Shown here: positions 37,431-45,912 of the stretch, piece after piece | Layout of the letters: every line of letters begins with the position of its first letter | How positions within the stretch are numbered: position 1 is the first letter of the stretch | Assembly (NCBI RefSeq): GCF_001552555.1 | Contig: NZ_BCRK01000016.1 | Coordinates: 1-56,055 of the forward strand | Source of the DNA: Nocardiopsis trehalosi NBRC 14201 | GTDB taxonomy: Bacteria > Actinomycetota > Actinomycetes > Streptosporangiales > Streptosporangiaceae | DNA length: 56,055 bases | Reading direction: 5' to 3' | Translations under genes and position numbers: made by a program | The notes under the pieces: model-generated | What the model saw: only the letters and a program-made list of their open reading frames with translations | Told to the model about the DNA's origin: nothing | The model's database searches: none

Positions 37431-38563
37431 CCACCTCCGAGGTGACCCGGCAGGGCGTGCGCGGCGAGCGCCCCGGCCGCGACGCGGTGACCGGCGGCCG
37501 GCGGGCGCCGGGCCGCCGCAAGGGGCGCGGCCGCGGCGAGCGGCTCATGGTGCCCGACGCCGACTTCCGCTCCTACTACGGCCGGCCGGTCCTCAACCAG
37601 GTCGTGTGGGCCGACTACGACATCGCGGGCTACCTGTTCCTCGGCGGCCTGGCCGGCGCGTCGTCCGTCCTGGCGGCCGGCGCCGAGTTCACCGGGCGGC
37701 CCGGCCTCGCCGGCCCCCTCAAGGCCGGGGCGCTCGTCGCCATCGGCGGGTCGGTCGCCGCGCTCGTGCACGACCTCGGCCGCCCCGAGCGGTTCCTCAA
37801 CATGCTGCGGATGGTCAAACCGACCTCCCCGATGAGCGTCGGCTCGTGGCTGCTCGCCGGGTACGGGCCGCTGGCCGGGGCCGCGGCGGCCGCCCACCTC
37901 GCGGGGCGGCTGCGCGGGCCGGGCCGGGCCGCGGCCCTCGGCCGCGCCCTCCGGGGACCCGGGCGGGCCGCCACCGTCGGCGCGGCCCTCCTCGGGCCGG
38001 CCGTCGCCACCTACACGGCGCCGCTCCTGTGCGACACCGCCGTGCCCGCCTGGCACGAGGGCTACCGCGAGATGCCGTTCGTCTTCGTCGGCTCCGCAGC
38101 CGCGGCGGCGGGTGGCCTGGGCATGGCCGCCGCGCCGGTCGCGCAGGCCGGCCCGGCGCGCGCCGCCGCCGTCCTGGGCGCCGGCCTGGAGCTGGCCGCG
38201 GCCGCGCGCATGCGCCGCCGCATGGGCATGGTCGGCGAGACCTACCGCACCGGCCGGGCGGGCCGGCTGATGCGCGCCGCCACCGCGCTGACCACCGCCG
38301 GCGCGCTCACCGGCGCCCTGCTGGGGCGGCGCAGCCGCGCCGCCGCGGCCGCCGCCGGCGCGGCGCTGCTCGCCGGGTCGGCGTGCACCCGGTTCGGCGT
38401 CTTCCACGCCGGAACGGCGTCGGCCGCCGACCCCAAGTACACCGTGGCGCCGCAGCGCGCCCGGATCGACGCGGCGGACGCCGACCGCGCGGCCGGCGCC
38501 GGGGGCTCCGCGGCCGGGGATGCCGGCGCCGCCGACATCCCCGTGCCCCGCGCGTCCGCCTGA
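37427..38563 (+). CDS. NrfD-type membrane subunit of formate dehydrogenase
   Basis: A 378-residue polytopic membrane protein with about eight helices. The signature region is YLFLGGLAGASSVLAAGAEF, HDLGRPERFLNMLRMVKPTSPMSVGSW (broken here by conserved Arg and Lys) and the late MPFVFVGSAAAAAGG. It matches the NrfD/PsrC group that reacts with quinones. A basic 45-residue N-terminal extension precedes the family start. It is the third gene of the formate dehydrogenase operon and presumably links formate oxidation to the menaquinone pool. Confidence 0.88.
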   Translation: MTTSEVTRQGVRGERPGRDAVTGGRRAPGRRKGRGRGERLMVPDADFRSYYGRPVLNQVVWADYDIAGYLFLGGLAGASSVLAAGAEFTGRPGLAGPLKAGALVAIGGSVAALVHDLGRPERFLNMLRMVKPTSPMSVGSWLLAGYGPLAGAAAAAHLAGRLRGPGRAAALGRALRGPGRAATVGAALLGPAVATYTAPLLCDTAVPAWHEGYREMPFVFVGSAAAAAGGLGMAAAPVAQAGPARAAAVLGAGLELAAAARMRRRMGMVGETYRTGRAGRLMRAATALTTAGALTGALLGRRSRAAAAAAGAALLAGSACTRFGVFHAGTASAADPKYTVAPQRARIDAADADRAAGAGGSAAGDAGAADIPVPRASA

Positions 38564-38573
38564 GGGCGGGCGG

Positions 38574-39983
38574 TCACAACCCCTGGACGCGGCGGAACAG
38601 GCGGTCGGGGTCGTACACGTCCTTGGCGCGGCGCAGCCGCCGCAGCCGGTCGCCGTAGTGGGACCGCGCCCAGTCGGCCCGGGTGGCGGCGGGGCGGTCC
38701 GGGGCGCAGCCGCCCGACGTCCACGGGCGCAGCTCGGCCTCGACCCCGGCGAGCCAGTCGCGGGCGGCGACCGCGTCGGCGATCCCGGCGCCCGGCGCGG
38801 GGGCCGCCGAGTAGCGCACGTCGAACAGGCACGCCCGGTGCGCCCACGCGGTGGCGGGGTCGCCGCCGCACGCCCCGCCCAGGTGGACGATCGTGAGGAA
38901 CGGGACCCCGGCGGCGGGCGGGCCGCCGGCGAGTCGGCGCACCATCGGGCCCACCGCCTCGGGCGGCAGCGGGCGGCCGAGCAGGTCGCCCCGGCGGAAC
39001 ACGCACGGGCCGCCGGGGCCGGGCGCCGGGGCCAGCCGCTCCCACAGGAAGTCGACCGCGTCGGGGTGGCCGCCGGTGGTGGTGCCGGTGGCCGCGGGCG
39101 GACGGCCCACCGCGCCGGAGAGCCGGGCCAGCAGCGGTGCGGCCTCGTCCGCCGAGCCCAGCCAGGCGCCGCCGACCACGGCGTCGCCGTGCGCCGGGCG
39201 GACCGCCACCTGCGAGGAGAGCCGGTCGGGCAGGGTGAGCGCCCAGGACTGCCACGCCGACACCACCTCGGCCGCGTGCTCCAGCGGCCACCCCAGCACG
39301 AAGGCGTGCACCCGCGGCGCCGGGTACGTGCGGAAGGTGAACCGGGTGACCACGCCGAAGTTGCCCGCGCCCGCCCCGCGCAGCGCCCACAGCAGCTCGG
39401 TGTGGGAGTCGGGGCCGCACTCCACGGTGCGGCCGTCGGCCAGCACCACCTCGGCGCCGACCAGGTTGTCGAGGGTGAGGCCGTAGCGGCGGCCCACGGC
39501 GCCCATACCGCCGCCCAGGGCGGCCCCCGCGATCCCGGCGTGCGGGGAGGCGCCCAGCGGCAGCATCCGGCCGTGGTCGGCCAGCACGCGGGCGACCGCC
39601 CCGCTGCGCGCCCCCGCGCCCACGCGGGCGGTGTCGCCGTCGACCTCGACCGCGTCCAGGGCGGAGACGTCGACGACCAGTCCCGGGCCGGTGCTGGAGC
39701 CCAGGCGGCAGTGGCCGCCGGAGCGCGGGTGCGGGGTGAGGCGGTGCCGCCGGGCGAACGCGAGCGCGGCCCGGACGTCGGCGGGACCGGCGCAGCGCAC
39801 CACACCGCGCGGGCGGGCGAACCGGAACCGGGGGTCGGCGGCGCCGCGGACCGCGTCGTAGCCGGGGTCGCCGGGAAGGACGACCTCGCCGGCGACCTCG
39901 GCGCGCAGGTCCGCCCACGCGGCCGGATCGGGCGTGCGGCGGACGGGCGTCCTACCGGGGGGCTGCGCTGCGACGGGGTTCAC
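38574..39983 (-). CDS. FAD-linked oxidase, berberine-bridge-enzyme-like
   Basis: A 469-residue PCMH-type flavoenzyme. The FAD-binding SGGHCRLGSS places the covalently linked histidine at H91, and VDVSALDAVEVD follows. The segment that often carries a second covalent cysteine reads ASPHAGIAGAALGGG, with His in its place, so attachment is probably by one bond. The C-terminal berberine-bridge motif HYGDRLRRLRRAKDVYDPDRLF is complete. The substrate is unknown; family members oxidise sugars or secondary metabolites. GTG 39983 is preceded by AGGAG. Confidence 0.88.
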   Translation of the reverse strand: MNPVAAQPPGRTPVRRTPDPAAWADLRAEVAGEVVLPGDPGYDAVRGAADPRFRFARPRGVVRCAGPADVRAALAFARRHRLTPHPRSGGHCRLGSSTGPGLVVDVSALDAVEVDGDTARVGAGARSGAVARVLADHGRMLPLGASPHAGIAGAALGGGMGAVGRRYGLTLDNLVGAEVVLADGRTVECGPDSHTELLWALRGAGAGNFGVVTRFTFRTYPAPRVHAFVLGWPLEHAAEVVSAWQSWALTLPDRLSSQVAVRPAHGDAVVGGAWLGSADEAAPLLARLSGAVGRPPAATGTTTGGHPDAVDFLWERLAPAPGPGGPCVFRRGDLLGRPLPPEAVGPMVRRLAGGPPAAGVPFLTIVHLGGACGGDPATAWAHRACLFDVRYSAAPAPGAGIADAVAARDWLAGVEAELRPWTSGGCAPDRPAATRADWARSHYGDRLRRLRRAKDVYDPDRLFRRVQGL

Positions 39984-40120
39984 CACGGCTCCTGCCTCGC
40001 GACGGGGCCGGACGCGGGACGGCGCCCGGAGGGGCCGGCGCCGCGGCGGGGTCAGGGCCGGGCGACGGGCGTCCGGGCGGCGGGCCCGCGAGCCGGAGGG
40101 CCCGGCCGCGCGGACGCAGA

Positions 40121-40140
40121 GGGTGACCACGCTGTCACCC
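40121..40140 (-). promoter_or_regulatory. Inverted repeat in the FAD oxidase upstream region
   Basis: GGGTGAC-N6-GTCACCC is a perfect inverted repeat about 140 bases upstream of the FAD oxidase start. A TGACA-like box borders it. The layout could be an operator. The whole 39984-40269 intergenic region has no convincing gene. Confidence 0.35.
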
Positions 40141-40269
40141 CGAGTGTCAGGGTAGTGGACCGCGGCGCCCGGCGGCGGCATTCCCGGCACTCGGCCGGGT
40201 GTCGCGGGAACCGTCCGGCCCCGGGGACGTCTGTATAAGGGAGAGCCACGAAACGACGAGGGGACCCCC

Positions 40270-40938
40270 ATGCGCAGCCACCTGTTCGAGCAGGCCCGCG
40301 AGAACACCCAGCCCGGGATGAGCCTGCAGAACCCCCGGATGCTCCGGGTCAACTTCGCCGGCGAGTTCTTCGCCCGGCAGGGCGCCATGGTCGCCTACCA
40401 GGGCGAGGTCGACTTCGCCTACCAGGGCGCCGGCGGGGTCGGCAAGTTCTTCAAGAAGGCCCTGACCGGCGAGGGGATGCCGCTGATGAAGGTCACCGGG
40501 CGCGGCGACGTGTTCCTCGCCCGCGACGCCTGGGACGTGCACGTCATCGACCTGGAGGGCGGCGGCGACTCCGTCACGGTCAACGGCGAGAACGTGCTGG
40601 CGTTCGAACCCGGCCTGCAGTGGGACATCCGCCGCGTCGAGGGCGCGGGCATCGCCGCCGGCGGCCTGTTCAACACGGTCTTCAGCGGCCAGGGCCGCAT
40701 CGCCATCGCCTGCCACGGCCAGCCCGCCCTCCTCACCGTCGACCAGCCCACGTTCGTCGACACCCAGTCCGCGGTGGCGTGGTCCTCCTCGCTGAGCACC
40801 GGCGTGCGCCGCACCGTGAAGGCGGGCGCGCTCATCGGCCGCGGCAGCGGCGAGGCCGTCCAGCTGGCGTTCGAGGGCCAGGGCTTCGTCCTCGTCCAGG
40901 CGTCCGAGGGCGCCCCGCAGCCCGTCCAGGCCGGGTAG
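40270..40938 (+). CDS. AIM24 family protein
   Basis: A 222-residue beta-rich protein of the AIM24 (DUF124-type) fold. Characteristic segments are LFEQARENTQPGMSLQNPRM, GEFFARQGAMVAYQGEVDFA, KVTGRGDVFLARDAWDVHVI and GLFNTVFSGQGRIAIACHG. The molecular role in bacteria is not known. TATAAG (40234-40239) is a good -10 element about 30 bases upstream, with GAGGGGA as ribosome site. It is followed by a hairpin. Confidence 0.82.
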   Translation: MRSHLFEQARENTQPGMSLQNPRMLRVNFAGEFFARQGAMVAYQGEVDFAYQGAGGVGKFFKKALTGEGMPLMKVTGRGDVFLARDAWDVHVIDLEGGGDSVTVNGENVLAFEPGLQWDIRRVEGAGIAAGGLFNTVFSGQGRIAIACHGQPALLTVDQPTFVDTQSAVAWSSSLSTGVRRTVKAGALIGRGSGEAVQLAFEGQGFVLVQASEGAPQPVQAG

Positions 40939-40945
40939 CCGCCGT

Positions 40946-40978
40946 CCCCCGCCGCCGCGGAGGGGGCGGTGGCGGGGG
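40946..40978 (+). terminator. Hairpin downstream of the AIM24 gene
   Basis: CCCCCGCC pairs with GGCGGGGG, with an imperfect inner stem, 8 bases past the stop codon. Confidence 0.45.
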
Positions 40979-41130
40979 ATGATCTTGGGTTCCATGGGCG
41001 GGAGATTCCCCGGCGGATGGTTGCCGGTGCGCGGACCCGGATAGCCGGACCCGAGGACGCGTGCGGGCGCGGATCGACCGCGATCCGCGTCGGCGCGCTC
41101 CTTTCCGCACCCGCTGACCCAGGAGGACCG

Positions 41131-43449
41131 GTGGACCGCCAGGAAGGCGCCGCGGCGCCGTACACGGCCGACGACGACCCGAACCCGGACTGCGGCCACC
41201 CCGCCGTCCCGACCCCCGGAGCCCCGCCGGCCGCCGTCCGCGGCCGGCTCCTCTGGTTCCGCGACGACCCGTTCCTGGTGGGCACCGACCGCGCCGTGCG
41301 CTACGAGCCCGACGGCCTGCTCGTCTGCCGTGACGGCCTCATCACCTACTCGGGCCCCTACACCCCCGAAGCGGCCGAGGGCCTGCCGGTGACCGACCAC
41401 CGGGACCGCGTCATCACCCCCGGGTTCGTGGACGCCCACGTCCACTCGGTGCAGATCGGCATGCTCGCGTCCTACGGCGAGACCCTGCTCAACTGGCTCC
41501 AGCGCCACGTCTACCCGGAGGAGCTGCGCTACCGGTCCCGGGACTACGCCGAGACCGGCGCCGAGCTGTTCGTCCGCGACCTGCTGCGCAACGGCACCAC
41601 CACCGCGCTCGCCTACACCTCCGTCTTCGCGCACTCCACCGAGGCGGTGTTCGCCCGCGCGGCCGAGCGCGGCATGCGCCTGGCGGCCGGCAAGGTCCTC
41701 ATGGACCGCGACGCGCCCGTGGGGCTGCTCGACCCCGATGTGGGCACGGCCATGGCCGCGACGCGGCGGCTGATCGAGCGGTGGCACCGCCCCCGGGGCG
41801 GCCGGACCGTCTACGCCGTCTCGCCCCGGTTCGCGCTCGCCTGCTCGCGGGACATGCTCACGGCGGCCGGGTCGCTGTGGCGGGAGCGGCCGGACCTGCT
41901 GATGCAGACCCACATCGCCGAGAACGCCGACGAGGTGCTGGAGGTCCGCAAGCGGTTCCCCGAGTGCTCCGGCTACCTCGACGTCTACCGCGCGCACGGC
42001 CTGCTCGGCCGCGGGATGGTCCTCGGCCACGGCGTACACCTGACCGACCGCGAACTCGCCCTCTGCCGCACCACCCGGTCGGCGGTCGCCCACTGCCCCA
42101 CCTCCAACCTGTTCCTCGGCAGCGGCCTGTTCCGGCTGCGCGACGCCAAGCTCCCGGCGCGCCCGGTCGAGGTGGCGCTGGGCACCGACGTCGGCGGCGG
42201 CACCAGCCTGTCGCTGCTCTCCACCATGAACGAGGCCTACAAAGTGGCCGCGCTCGACCGGCACGCCGTCGACGGGTTCCGCCTGTTCCACCTGGCCACC
42301 CGCGCCGGGGCGCGGGCCCTGCGCATGGAGCGGCAGGTGGGGTCGCTCGCCGCGGGCCACGAGGCCGACTTCGTCGTGCTCGACCCCCGGGCCACCCCCG
42401 CCATGGCCAAGCGCGTCGAGGCGGGCGACGGCTCCATCGGCGACGCGCTGTTCACGCTGGCGCTCCTCGGCGACGACCGCGCCGTCGAGGCCACCTACGT
42501 CGCCGGGCGGGCCGTCCACCGGCGGCAGCAGAAGAAGGATGACCCGAACCCGCCGCGCATCCCGCGCGGCGTCGCGTGGTCCCGGTTCGACTGGGCGTCC
42601 GGCACCTGGGAGAAGACCAGCCCGCTCCGCAACCTCACCCACCGCACGCCCGCGGCCGAGGCGTACGCCGGCCTCCTGTACTGCGTGTACGCCCACTCCG
42701 ACGACATGCTCCGCTCGGTGTACTACCGGCGGCAGGACGACGGCGAAGGGGAGTGGGGTCCGGTGGCGACGACGCAGACCTTCACCACGACCGCCCCCGC
42801 CCTCGCGCCCTACCACGACCTCCTGTACTGCGTCTTCGCCGACAAGAACCGCATGGTGCGCTACCTGACGCACGACGACGACCCGGAATCGCGGTGGTCG
42901 CCGCCGGAGCACGTCCGGGGCGCGCCCGAGACCGGGCACGCCCCGGCCGCCACCGCCTTCGCCGACCGGCTGCACGTGGTGGTGCACGACGACGACGGCC
43001 GACTGGCCTGGCTCGCCCGCCACTCCGAGGACGGCTGGGCCGACCTGGGGCACCTGCCCGATCCCGAGGTGGAGATCCGCGGTGGTGCGAGTATCGCGGC
43101 CTACGCCGGCCGGCTCTACGCCGCCGTCGTCCCGGCCGGGGGCGGCGACGTGCTGTGGACCGCCTACGACCCCGAGGAGGTGCCGAGGCCGGGGTGGTGG
43201 CCCTACCGGACCATCCCCGGAAGCGCCGGCACGCACACCGTCCGGATCTGCCACTACAACGGGCTGCTCTACGCCACGGGCGCCGTGGCGCCCCGCGAGA
43301 CGTGGTGGGCGCGGCAGGGCGCCGACCTGCCGGTGTGGACGAGGCCCGCCCCGATCCCGGAGATCCGCCCGGACGGGCCCGAAACCGGGGTGTCCATCAC
43401 CCCCTACCACGGGCTGCTGTACGCGTTCCTGTGCCGCGACGGGTGGTGA
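41131..43449 (+). CDS. Guanine deaminase-like amidohydrolase fused to a six-repeat propeller/lectin-like domain
   Basis: A 772-residue protein with two parts. Residues 30-465 are a metal-dependent deaminase of the guanine deaminase type: D101-A-H103-V-H105, H261 in MQTHIAEN, H300 in LGHGVHL and D353 in GTDVGGGTS, plus PTSNLFLGSG. Residues 500-772 hold six repeats of about 50 residues. Each has an aromatic-x-x-x-L-L/H-Y core (for example PYHDLLYCVF), with the aromatic at 512, 561, 610, 658, 709 and 759. That periodicity fits a beta-propeller of the fucose-lectin kind. AGGAGG supports the GTG start. No signal peptide is seen. I know of no such fusion; the role of the second domain is open. Confidence 0.82.
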   Translation: MDRQEGAAAPYTADDDPNPDCGHPAVPTPGAPPAAVRGRLLWFRDDPFLVGTDRAVRYEPDGLLVCRDGLITYSGPYTPEAAEGLPVTDHRDRVITPGFVDAHVHSVQIGMLASYGETLLNWLQRHVYPEELRYRSRDYAETGAELFVRDLLRNGTTTALAYTSVFAHSTEAVFARAAERGMRLAAGKVLMDRDAPVGLLDPDVGTAMAATRRLIERWHRPRGGRTVYAVSPRFALACSRDMLTAAGSLWRERPDLLMQTHIAENADEVLEVRKRFPECSGYLDVYRAHGLLGRGMVLGHGVHLTDRELALCRTTRSAVAHCPTSNLFLGSGLFRLRDAKLPARPVEVALGTDVGGGTSLSLLSTMNEAYKVAALDRHAVDGFRLFHLATRAGARALRMERQVGSLAAGHEADFVVLDPRATPAMAKRVEAGDGSIGDALFTLALLGDDRAVEATYVAGRAVHRRQQKKDDPNPPRIPRGVAWSRFDWASGTWEKTSPLRNLTHRTPAAEAYAGLLYCVYAHSDDMLRSVYYRRQDDGEGEWGPVATTQTFTTTAPALAPYHDLLYCVFADKNRMVRYLTHDDDPESRWSPPEHVRGAPETGHAPAATAFADRLHVVVHDDDGRLAWLARHSEDGWADLGHLPDPEVEIRGGASIAAYAGRLYAAVVPAGGGDVLWTAYDPEEVPRPGWWPYRTIPGSAGTHTVRICHYNGLLYATGAVAPRETWWARQGADLPVWTRPAPIPEIRPDGPETGVSITPYHGLLYAFLCRDGW

Positions 43450-43471
43450 CCGGGACGCGCCGCGCGCCCGC

Positions 43472-45619
43472 TCAGCCGGCCTCGGCCGCCGCGCCGTCGG
43501 GCGGCCGCAGCCCCGTGTGCGCGGCGCAGAACGCCAGCACGTCGGTCTGCAGCGCGAGCCACCGGTCGAGCGACCGCAGCCCGTGGCCGACCCCGTCCTC
43601 GCAGCGCAGCAGCACCGGGCGGTCGGCCCCGGACGCCGTGGCGTGCTGGAGGGCGGCCGCCAGCTTGCGGGTGTGCAGGGAGTCGACGCGGGGGTCGGTG
43701 CGGGCGCAGGTCAGCAGGACCGCCGGGTAGGGGGTGCCCGGCCGCACCCGGTGGTACGGCGAGTAGCCGAGCAGGGTGGCGAACATGCCGGGGTCGTCGG
43801 CGGTGCCGAACTCCTCGGTCCACAGCCGGCCCTGGCCGAACCGGTGGTAACGGAGCATGTCGGTGACGGCGTCGGAGCACACCGCCGCCGCGTACAGGTC
43901 GGGGCGGCGGGTGACCGCCGCCGCCACCAGCAGCCCGCTGTGCGAGGCGCCGCGCACGGCGAGCCGGTCGGGGGCGGTCCACCGCTGCTCGACCAGCCAC
44001 TGGGCGGCGGCGGTGAAGTCGTCGATGGCGACGGGCTTGGCGGCGCCCCGGCCCGCGGCGTGCCAGCCGGTGCCGCGCTCGCCGCCGCCGCGCACGTGCG
44101 CCACCGCGTACGCGCCGCCCGCCCGCACCCACGCCGCGGCGGCGGGGGAGTAGGCGGGCGGGGTGGACGCGCCGAACCCGCCGTAGGCGGTGAGCAGCGT
44201 GGGCAGGGGGCCGTCGGCGCCGGACGGGGCGACCAGGTGCAGCCGCACCGGGACGCCGTCGTGCGACGGGTAGTCGAGCGCCCGCACCTCCGGCCGCCGC
44301 GCCCCGGCGGGCGGGTCGGCCCGCCGCGGGCCGCCGGGCCGGGCGGGGCCGCGGGCGCCGGGCGGGCCGCCGGGATCGGGGACGCAGCGGCGCGCGCCGA
44401 GGTCGACCCGGTACACGGCGGGCGGGGTGGTGAAGTCGGAGTAGGCGCACCAGGCGGCGGGCCCGCCGTCGGGCGGCGCGGTCAGCCGGGACACGCCGCC
44501 CGGCCCCGGGGCGGGGATGTCCGCGATCAGGGCGCCGTCGGCCGTGTGCACGCGGAGCGCCCCCGCGCCCTCGCGGGACAGCAGCAGGAGCAGGACGGGC
44601 GCGCCGGTGGCGGGGTCGGTCAGGGGGGCGCAGTCGCCGAGGACCGCGCCGGGGTCCTCGGCCACGACCTCGCGCCAGTGCGCGGACCCCGGGCGCGCGG
44701 GGTCGACGGCGCAGAGCCGGCCGAACGGGGCGCCGGAGTCGGTGACCGCGTAGACGCGGCCGCCCGGCGCGAACCGCAGCACCGCCCGGGAGCCGTCGGC
44801 GGTGCCGTCGTGGACGAGGACCGGACGCAGCCCCGCCGCCGGGGCGCGCGGGTGCTCGGCCAGCCATAGCAGGTTGCCCGAGGTGGCCCCGGGCGCGGCG
44901 CTGACCATGACGTGGCGGCCGCCGGGCGCGGTGGTGACCGACATCTGCGGCAGGTCGGTGGTGAGCAGGACGGGGTCGGCGGCGGGGTCGGCGCCCACCC
45001 GGTGCAGGCGCAGGCGGCGGCCCGGGACGTGGCCGGGCGTGTCGACGTAGTAGAACCCGGAGTCGTCGGGCAGCCAGGCGACCGCGGTGACGCGGCCGGG
45101 CGCCAGCGTGCCGCCGACGGCGGTGCCGCGCGCGGTGTCGAGGACCCGCAGCAGCGGGCGCTCGTCGCCGCCGCGGCTCACCTGGTAGGCGAGCAGGCGG
45201 CCGGAGGGGGAGGGGCGCCAGGAGTCGAGGGTGGCCGCCCCGGAGGGGTCCAGGGCGAGCGGGTCGAGCAGGACGCGCTCGGCGCCGCCGGGCGGCGCGG
45301 TCACCAGGACGGGCAGGCGCTGGCCGGGCGCGCGGCGCAGCGCGAACCGCCGGCCCCGCCGCCACACCGGGGGCGACGCCACCGGGGTGGCGGCCCCGCC
45401 GGCCCCGGCCGCGTCGGCCAGGAGCGCGCGGAACGCGTCCCGGCCCGGCCAGGCGCGGGCGGCGGCGGTGAACGCGGCGTCCTGCCCGGCCAGCCAGGCG
45501 GCGCACGCCGTCGCGTCGCCGTCCTCCAGCCACCGGTAGGGGTCGGGCACGGCGCACCCGTGCAGCAGGTCGGTCGTGGGGTCGCGGCGCGCGGTGGCCG
45601 CGATCGCGGTGGCGTCCAT
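43472..45619 (-). CDS. S9-family prolyl oligopeptidase
   Basis: A 715-residue serine peptidase. An N-terminal seven-bladed propeller domain is followed by the alpha/beta-hydrolase domain with the triad S559 (GASHSG), D646 (RVDSLHTRK) and H679 (GVGHG). Near residues 425-450 is an unusual Arg/Pro/Gly-rich linker. It cleaves short peptides after proline. No signal peptide is present, so it acts in the cytoplasm. The gene follows a 32-residue peptide gene on the same strand with a hairpin between them; prolyl oligopeptidases are known leader peptidases for some ribosomal peptides. GGAGGGAG precedes the ATG. Confidence 0.9.
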   Translation of the reverse strand: MDATAIAATARRDPTTDLLHGCAVPDPYRWLEDGDATACAAWLAGQDAAFTAAARAWPGRDAFRALLADAAGAGGAATPVASPPVWRRGRRFALRRAPGQRLPVLVTAPPGGAERVLLDPLALDPSGAATLDSWRPSPSGRLLAYQVSRGGDERPLLRVLDTARGTAVGGTLAPGRVTAVAWLPDDSGFYYVDTPGHVPGRRLRLHRVGADPAADPVLLTTDLPQMSVTTAPGGRHVMVSAAPGATSGNLLWLAEHPRAPAAGLRPVLVHDGTADGSRAVLRFAPGGRVYAVTDSGAPFGRLCAVDPARPGSAHWREVVAEDPGAVLGDCAPLTDPATGAPVLLLLLSREGAGALRVHTADGALIADIPAPGPGGVSRLTAPPDGGPAAWCAYSDFTTPPAVYRVDLGARRCVPDPGGPPGARGPARPGGPRRADPPAGARRPEVRALDYPSHDGVPVRLHLVAPSGADGPLPTLLTAYGGFGASTPPAYSPAAAAWVRAGGAYAVAHVRGGGERGTGWHAAGRGAAKPVAIDDFTAAAQWLVEQRWTAPDRLAVRGASHSGLLVAAAVTRRPDLYAAAVCSDAVTDMLRYHRFGQGRLWTEEFGTADDPGMFATLLGYSPYHRVRPGTPYPAVLLTCARTDPRVDSLHTRKLAAALQHATASGADRPVLLRCEDGVGHGLRSLDRWLALQTDVLAFCAAHTGLRPPDGAAAEAG

Positions 45620-45644
45620 GGGCGTCTCCCTCCGGATACACGGA

Positions 45645-45674
45645 CGGGCCCCCCGCCGGCGGGCGGAGGGCCCG
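45645..45674 (-). terminator. Hairpin between the small peptide gene and the peptidase gene
   Basis: CGGGCCC and CCGCC pair with GGCGG and GGGCCCG around a GGCG loop, with one mismatch. It begins about 20 bases after the peptide stop and ends before the peptidase ribosome site. It may partly stop transcription so that more peptide than peptidase is made. Confidence 0.5.
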
Positions 45675-45694
45675 GGTGGCACGTCGGGCGGCCG

Positions 45695-45793
45695 CTAGTT
45701 GTGGTCGCCCTCGGCCAGCTCCAGGCGCCAGGCCTCGACCTCGACCACCTCGTCGGCCAGCAGGCCGATGGGCAGGCCGGGAAGCTCGTTCAT
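45695..45793 (-). CDS. 32-residue acidic peptide upstream of prolyl oligopeptidase (candidate precursor peptide)
   Basis: The frame reads MNELPGLPIGLLADEVVEV at its start and ends RLELAEGDHN before TAG. A strong ribosome site (CGGAGGATGCC before ATG) and a clean upstream region make translation likely. The peptide has an acidic, leader-like body (LADEVVEVEAW) with two prolines near the N-terminus and no Cys, Ser or Thr, so it is not a lanthipeptide core. It lies 75 bases before the peptidase gene. It could be a ribosomal peptide precursor, a regulatory leader peptide or a small regulator. No modifying enzyme is adjacent. Confidence 0.5.
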   Translation of the reverse strand: MNELPGLPIGLLADEVVEVEAWRLELAEGDHN

Positions 45794-45801
45794 GGCATCC
45801 T

Positions 45802-45843
45802 CCGATAACGCTTCGGGGTCATTGCGTTACACGACGTTATCGG
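45802..45843 (-). promoter_or_regulatory. Inverted repeat spanning the peptide gene ribosome site
   Basis: CCGATAACG (45802-45810) and CGTTATCGG (45835-45843) form a perfect 9-bp inverted repeat separated by 24 bases. A third half-site, GCGTTAC (45824-45830), lies between. The downstream arm overlaps the peptide gene's ribosome-binding site. A repressor or RNA hairpin here could control the peptide-peptidase pair. Confidence 0.45.
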
Positions 45844-45912
45844 CCGAGCCTAGGGTCCGCAACCGGTTCCCCGAATCCCCCCGGATCGGCGCCCGGCCCC
45901 CGCTCCGGCGGC

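Noticed and set aside
40147-43410. A 1087-codon minus-strand frame opposite the AIM24 and deaminase genes
   Set aside because: It is the antisense shadow of two genes with clear motifs, has no ribosome site, and reads as Gly/Val/Arg-rich sequence without any domain.
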